Program-made: the position numbers and the translations under genes
Notes under the pieces: generated by a model
What the model saw: only the letters and a program-made list of their open reading frames with translations
The model's database searches: none
What the model was told of the DNA's origin: nothing
From: Polyodon spathula
Taxonomy: Eukaryota; Chordata; Actinopteri; Acipenseriformes; Polyodontidae
Reading direction: 5' to 3'
Length of the DNA: 64,000 bases
NCBI RefSeq assembly: GCF_017654505.1
Contig: NC_054540.1
Span: 35,241,054 to 35,305,053, forward strand
Shown: in pieces, positions 10,014 to 64,000 of the stretch
Position numbering within the stretch: position 1 is the first letter of the stretch
Layout: every line of letters starts with the position of its first letter

Positions 10014-13000
10014 CACAATCACTTGGGAATTATCACATCATTACACAGCCACAAGTTCGGTGAAAACGGTTCCACTCTTTTGGCTCTAAATCGCCCCCCC
10101 AATTAATGGCAAGTGATATTTTTTCTTATATTGATATGCACTGTACTTTAAGTGTCCTTTTTAAGTGTTCTCTCTAGAAAAACATTTATAGGGCAAAATA
10201 AATAAGAACAAATGAGACTACGCATCTTTTTTCCTTAACGAGGAGTTTTACGCTAACTATGGAAAAGACACAGCGGATGAATAACTTATACGTAAAGACA
10301 TTACAGTATTCACTATGCCTTTCCTTAAGTTAGCACACAAACCAGCTCGATGTAAGTCGTAAGTAGTCTGTGAATTAAGGAAGAACAAGAGGAAACTTTC
10401 CTTTGGCTACAGCATGGCTTGTTCAACATGGAAGTGTGAGTCTCTGAAGTGAAGAATAACTAGACTGCAGCTTATAGAAATGGGAAGCAACTTTGGCACA
10501 GGCAACTTTAATGCACTACCTACTAAATTACAGATCCCCTGCAGTTTTTACAATAAACTCATTACTTTATCTTTGCTGTATTTCGTGTTCTCCGTATTGC
10601 AGAGATATATTTTAATTCACACATCAAAAGTAAATCAGTTGAGGAACTCATTCAACTTTTACGTTGGAACGTTTGCCTGGAAAAAGACCAGTTTTCTTCA
10701 AAATATTGCAGCGTATCCAGATCAGCGTTGATGCAGTAGGGAACAGTTTCTGGATAAACTGCGATCTATACAATAGAAATTCTCTTTCTCTTGCTGAACG
10801 TTCCTGAGTAAATGTTGAGAAATGTATTCCCCACGTGATTTATGATCCCCATGATGTGTGATTAAAAAGTTCAATACAATTATGTTTAAAAACATGACGC
10901 TAAGATATGGACAACATGGGACACAGCAAAAGTAACATAATGCATTTCTTCTTACATACTGCAGGGTGTTCTATATTGTAACACTAATGTAGTAAGGTAA
11001 AAAAAAAAGTATGCTATAATCACACTTTCTGTAAAAATGACACCTTAAGACTCTTAAATGCCATTTAATTTGATAAACCATTAAACTGGGCTATTTAACT
11101 TAAATGAAGGGGTTCAACACTGACTACCTGTTTAACAGAGTGAATAAAAATAGTCACTAACCAAAGTGTGCCCTTCAGCGATTAACCAAATCCATTCATC
11201 CATTACTCCCACTTTCATTCCATTAACAATGTGAAACTCTGGCATTTTACCAAGTGGCATGAATCCAAAGTGATGTGAACAGCTCACACATACAACACAC
11301 AGTGATGATAAAAAACACACACACACAGTTTTGTGAATTTCATCCACTGTACTGAGCTTAACATCCACAACCCCCGCAGTTTAGCACAAGCAGATATATT
11401 TCTAGTATATACTGTACCGTATGCTGCCTCCTTTTTTACTTTTGATTTCCATTTGTTTGTCTTCGCGACTTGTAGTAGGCCTTGAATTATGTTTTTAACT
11501 CGAGGCCTACCAACAACACCACCACCACAATCACAGTAAACTCTCCCAAAAGACTAAGAAGAAATATTCTTCACTGAAATCAATAATTTAGTATTTACAT
11601 TTGGGTAATCGTGGCCCAATATAACAATAACAATGCCTGGACCCTCACTAACACAGGCAGATAAGAGGTTTATTTCTCTCAGTGGTACATGTTCTGTAGA
11701 TCTGTATATCTGTGGCAGTAGAAGTTATATTACAGACAAAGGGCTTACAATAGTCAAAATAGCGAACTGCTATTCATTTTAATGTTAGATACTAGTATCC
11801 AAGCTTGACACTTGGAGGTTATAACTACAAGGTTTTGCCAGCTAGCACATTTCCACTAAAGAAACCTTAATTCAGACACAAGCCACACTGCCCTGCTATT
11901 ACCATTTTAGCTACCTTAATGTAGGATTAAAGTACAGTGAAGAAAACAACTCCATTGTATTTTCCTTTTGGCATAATATTTATTTTTAAAAAATGACTAA
12001 AACTAGCAAAGTGTTAGTGCAGAAGTGTTTTCAGATATGACAAAAGCAAGTCACATGGACCATAAAAACATCTATAGCAGCACTCCCAGATTACAACTGC
12101 TGATTTTCCTGGAATTCGTTATTGTAAATTAATTTTTTTTATTATTTCCCTCGAAGGTAAACACAGATTTAAAAAAAAACAAACAAACAAAAAAAAACCT
12201 GCAATAAAACATACCATCAAAGTGATCAAAGGGAGGTCTGTCTCACCCCCTTGCCTAAATTCTGACTAGCAATGTTCTCCACACTGCACAGGACAGTGGT
12301 AGCTGTAGTTTTTTTTTGTTTTTGTTTTTTTGACTATTCAATCTTAAAGAACTATGTTTCCCATAATCCACATTTCCTACACTGGCAGGTAGGTGAGGCT
12401 AAACAATAATGGAAAAAAAATGCCGCCTTCTACTGTATATTCAGTAGGAATTTCTCATAAAATAACAAAACACAGTTTTCATCTGGGAATGCTGTATTGT
12501 GACTTAAAAAATAATTGAAAGTAGAGATAACCAAGGCTTTAAAATATTGTTCCTTACTTTACAGATACTTTTGTTATTTTTTTATTTCTTTACATTAATT
12601 GGAGTTATGCGAATAGTTTTCCTTATATTTCTCTTCATGGTACAGTTTTACTTCCTGTGTCAGACGTGCTCACATGGTCTACCGGAGTAAGGCGTTTGGC
12701 AAGGTGACGAAAAATGACCTTTATCACATCAAGTGATTGGTACCAATTATAAGGGAGCACAGATTTTATTTCGCTACATTATGGTATTAAAAAATCTGCA
12801 TATCCACAATATTTGTATATTTTTTAAATACAGTTGTACATAATTCTAACAAGTGGTAAGAAAATCTATTTTTAAGCCTTGGTGATCATTACTTTATAAT
12901 TTCATATAAAAATATACAATCAAAGCTTTATAAATTAGCCCAGAATACATATATTTATAATTGTCAAAACTACTTAAACCTGTCCCCATTATCCAAAAAA

Positions 13001-16000
13001 AAGACTGTGCTCAAAAATAGAATGGCTCTTGACAACTGGAGAACAGAGCGCATTTCTGAAGTCTATTTCTATTGCGGTGAACGGTTCAGCAGTGTTTGAA
13101 TTACATCCTGCACCGAGAACACCTCGACAGGAGGGTGAAGGATAGATGCAGGAAAAGCAGGTATAAGAAAGCCTTTGCACAGGATGCTGTGCGTCGGGAC
13201 TGTGATGGACAACATTTTTGCTACAAAGGAATCTCGGTCTGGGCTTGAAATATCAAGCAACTGTTAAGCAACTAATAACAAGCAGAAACCGTTCACTTAA
13301 AGTCCCAAAACAGATTGTATGTTTTCAGTTATTCCGTTCTGTGTGATTTTCTATTTTATTTTCTGCTTCAATTACAAATACTTTTATTCTCTCTATATTT
13401 GAATGGGTTACTAAACTCCCTTGAACTGCTAAATTATTTTCATTTACAATAACAATGTATGGCTAAAAAGCTGAGGCCCTTATTCCAAAATCCATCTTTT
13501 AGGTACGTGAGACGCACTTGAACTTGTCACCAGGAAGAGTTCACGCACTCAAGGGCCACTGTCTGGCACAGAGAGAGAGCCTCATTATTCTTCAGATGCA
13601 AAGTGCAGGCAGACCAGAGCAGATTAGTCTTCTCTCACTGGACACAGTACAAAGAATACAGCAGTCATAAAATCAGACAAACATTCAAATTATTGTGAGA
13701 ACATCTGTCTACATTTTCAGGGTTTGTACAATTGGTTGTACCATCATGGATAAAGCACAAAGGATACAAATAACGATGGCCGAACAAAACACACAAGAAT
13801 CCTACACAAGAGAGAGATACAATGGCAGAAGTACAGTAACCCTGGCTTAAATGAGGCTATGAGAGAGACTTAATTCATATACATAATGCCTGGACCCTCG
13901 TAGACACCACTAATGAGCTGCCAATTATGAGAGTCCATGGTGAGGCCCTCAATTTCAGTATATGTGATTGACTTCCTATTTAGAATCTATAGGGCCAAAT
14001 TTAGAAGATCGAGCAAGACTGCACATGAACACTGAATACCATGAACAGCACTCTCAGTAGAACCCAGCAAAGCTGCTATCTTCCAAGTTTGCATTTGTCT
14101 GGCTAAACAGCTTCTGTGTTGACCTGTATTTAAAAGGGCCAGCACACAAGACTTTGACAAAACTACTGTTCAATTTAATTTTTTTTATAACCGTAAGTAG
14201 TAGATTGATTTTTTTTTGGTATTGAAATAAAATCAATCTATTTAAAATAATTTAGATTCAGTTTTAAAAAGCATACCAGTACAAAATCAGACGCACCTCT
14301 AATAAATCTGAAAGAGGTCATTGTAAAAAGATTGGATAATTAACTGAAGTTATTGAGAAAAACAATCACAATTAAACAACTGATCATAAAAAAATATATA
14401 TTATGCTAGATTTGCTTTAACAACTCTGTCGGTATGCAAAACGGCAGTTTAAAGAGGTTATAAACCGTTGCAATCACTAATTTTAACATTTTCACAAACA
14501 ATAAAAAAAGTCAAAGTTATTTGTTTTCCAGCTGTATTTCTGGTTAGTAAATTGTGACATCTGACTGATTAATTCATAATGGAAATATCTACAGCTGTAT
14601 GCACTGGCCCTTTAAATGCAGGTAAACACAGGTGCCGTCCGAGCTAGACAAAGGCAAACCTGGAAGACAGCTGGACTGCTGAGAGTGGTGCAGATGGTAT
14701 GGGAGTCTGCTCTGCTTCTTCTGATCAAAATTCAGCCCATAGACTGAATGTTTATAATCTCTTGTCTGCCACCAAAGCGATTGGAGGTATGGCAAGCAGA
14801 TTCTCGTGTAGCTGTCCTTCCTCCAGATTGACTCCTTCAACCCCACACAAAAATGGACACCCTGTCCTTGATCTACAGCAAGGACACTAATGAGTAGAAA
14901 AAGTTCTAGAAGACAGAAACTTAAAACCTGAAACTAGATGAACACAAGATATGCAAAATCAGTTTATATAAAACATGTCCATAGTGTTGTGTGTGTTTTT
15001 TTTTTTTTTAAGTAGCTACAATATGTAAATGTATTTTCTTTTGTCACTTTACAAAAAAAAAAAAGAAACCCTCCAAAAAAGAACCACCTTTATTTCTCTC
15101 CCCTCAACAGGTAAGATCACTTAAACGTCCAAAGGTATAACTTGGCACACTAAAATACTAAAATGAATCTCATGCATCAAATATACAACTAGTGAGTTAA
15201 ATAAACATAACTATAATATTAATAATATTCAGTAATTATAAGAAAAAGAATTGCTTGGCACAAGATCATTTTTTAAAATACTGAAACGCACCTGATTTCA
15301 AGTATAACAGGGTTTTCAATGAAAAGATTTGCAACTCAATAAAACAATTACTCTGAGTATATATTATCTATAATAGTTTTTTTTTCTTCATTTTTTTATA
15401 CAGTTGATTTTTTGAGACTTGTATACAGTCCCAAATGTTATTGCATTGTTTTTGCATATCTTGTGGAACGCACCGCCCCAATCCAAACCTCATGCATGCA
15501 CACTCACACCAAACACAGATAACGTGTACATACAGAATGAGTTTACATCTGAACTTTCACACAACCATACATGCCACAAACTGCAAATATGGCACATTAG
15601 TTTTATAATAGGGTTTGACATTGTTTTCAAACACACAATACTAGCTACATGGTGCAAGTCTTCTGGGATGGGGGCAGGTGGAAAGCGCTTATGTAAACTT
15701 CTCTTAGTATTCTGTTCTAATAAGTGTGACACTTTAACTGTTAACTAAATGAAAAATAACCATTGTCTTTTATAGAACAAAGCAGCGTTGATGTTAAAAT
15801 GAAACAAAAATAGAAAACTGATACCAACAACTTGCAAAGATGGCATTGCCAACCAGTCTGTACACACACACACACATATCCATAAACCAAAAATTCAGTT
15901 GTTTAATGTTATGCAAGTCTGGCTGCGTGCCCCCAGATTGGTTGGTAAGACCATACATTCTCCAATCACATGGGTTTGCAGCATAGATTCAGGCCAATCA

Positions 16001-16652
16001 TACAGCTTCATCTCCACCCCCTACCCTTCTCCTTACCCTTTCCCAACTTCTCTTGTCACTCAATCCCGCCAAGGCAGTTGGCTGCAAAAGCTGATTTCAC
16101 AAAACAAAAGAGAACAAACCAAAATAGAAAATGATTAAAGTCGAGGTATTTGGCAGCACAACACGCTGTCCCTTTTGCCTTGGTAGGCCCCTCTGACAAA
16201 GGGTGTGTTGCCTTAGAAACAGCAACAGGGAGTGATTCAGAAAGCATGAGGCAGCAGCCCCTTACCCCCTCCTCCGAGGACCTTTATTTGATACGATGCT
16301 GGGAGAAGGGGGGGGCTGAATCTTCCATTGTTTTTTTTTTTCTTTTAATCTGTTGAAAGTGTCTATACTGCTGCAGCTCTGAAGGAAAAACAGGTTCTTG
16401 TACAGAATGTGCAGCTTCCAGAAGTGGCACCTCGGCCAAAAAACAAACTCCTGAACTCTCCAAGAGCTGATTTGGTACCTTCCTCATTGACAAAAAATAA
16501 ATAAACCAGACATTCTCCTCCTCCCCCCTCAGTCAGCCCTCCCCCTCTCCACCTTCAAGAGCACAACAACTGTGAGGCACTTCTGAAACAAACCCATAAC
16601 ATAAAAAGCAGAGGAAAAATAGAGAAGCCCCGAGCCACTTGAAGCCCTCTCT
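9445..16652 (-). other. cacna1c: Probable long 3' UTR of cacna1c
   Basis: Seven kilobases after the stop codon with few recognisable transposons, which fits the long, AU-rich 3' UTRs known for CACNA1C. Many AATAAA hexamers occur on the minus strand. One interspersed repeat lies at 10549-10990. (AC)n runs occur near 10000 and 15865. No open reading frame here looks real. Confidence 0.45.
10549..10990. repeat. Interspersed repeat, copy 1 (paired with 28694-29215)
   Basis: It shares a series of collinear blocks with 28694-29215, including TTTGCTGTAT, GCTCCTGAG/GTTCCTGAG, AAATGTTGAGAAA, CATGATGTG, ATTAAAAA, ATGTTTAAAAA and GGACACAGCAAAAGTAACAT. It contains inverted GCAGCGTATCCAGA / TCTGGATA blocks. 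An old non-autonomous transposon is likely. Confidence 0.75.
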
Positions 16653-63717
<47,065 letters not shown>

Positions 63718-64000
63718 CTGCAGGACACACGAGGAACAGCGTGACTCAGAAACCACGCCACAGCTTCACTGGGTTCTGGGGAAACTCTCACAGTTTCTCT
63801 TGATAGTATCTCTCTTCTCGCTAGTATTCAAAGGGCAGGGTTTTCAAAAGTTCGTAACTGATAACTCTAGTGTTAATCAACAAATCGTTACGTAGCATTG
63901 ATTTTGGTATCTAGTTATTAAATAATCATGCTAACGTGATTTCTGAAATTATGTTGATTTACAAAATTATGTTAATATTTTAATGAGCAGTGCTTCTTAT
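63718..64000. other. cacna1c intron upstream of the IIIS4 exon
   Basis: Intronic sequence to the right edge. The preceding exons of the gene lie outside the window. Confidence 0.6.

Overview
This is a nuclear genomic window from a vertebrate, most likely a ray-finned fish. It holds large spliced genes with GT-AG introns, abundant microsatellites and minisatellites, Tc1/mariner, hAT, CR1-like LINE, tRNA-derived SINE and LTR remnants. The CR1 3' end and the SINE resemble repeats I associate with sturgeons and paddlefish; that lineage is an inference from memory, not a database result.

Two protein-coding genes are present, both on the minus strand. (1) The 5' three coding exons of ribc2 (178-3870), a ciliary RIB43A-family protein; the gene runs off the left edge. 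(2) The 3' part of cacna1c, the alpha-1 subunit of the L-type calcium channel Cav1.2 (63717 down to the stop codon at 16653). Twenty-five coding exons were placed to the base with GT-AG boundaries and matching phases. With one of the two alternative IVS3 exons they give a continuous frame of 1137 residues plus stop: IIIS4, IIIS5, pore III, IIIS6, all of domain IV, then the EF-hand, IQ motif and distal C-terminus. Residue matches in the distal tail favour Cav1.2 over Cav1.1, Cav1.3 and Cav1.4.

Layout: 1-4 kb ribc2 with a Tc1-like transposon in an intron; 4-9.4 kb intergenic, with a solo LTR, a 46-bp minisatellite, a palindromic MITE-like repeat and a CR1 fragment; about 9.4-16.65 kb a likely very long cacna1c 3' UTR; 16.65-33.2 kb densely packed exons for the C-terminal tail and pore IV; 35.5-35.7 kb IVS4; 41.9-42.6 kb the mutually exclusive IVS3 exon pair; 42.6-54.3 kb a 12-kb intron holding a complete but decayed hAT transposon with TIRs, an 8-bp target duplication and a nested SINE; 54.3-63.7 kb exons from IIIS4 to IVS2.

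I found no prokaryotic system, CRISPR array or new gene cluster. The most interesting signals are the duplicated IVS3 exon pair flanked by long pyrimidine tracts, a roughly 145-bp near-perfect inverted repeat in the last cacna1c intron, solo LTRs and a hAT element delimited by target-site duplications, and a UG repeat beside a weak acceptor of the IVS4 exon.
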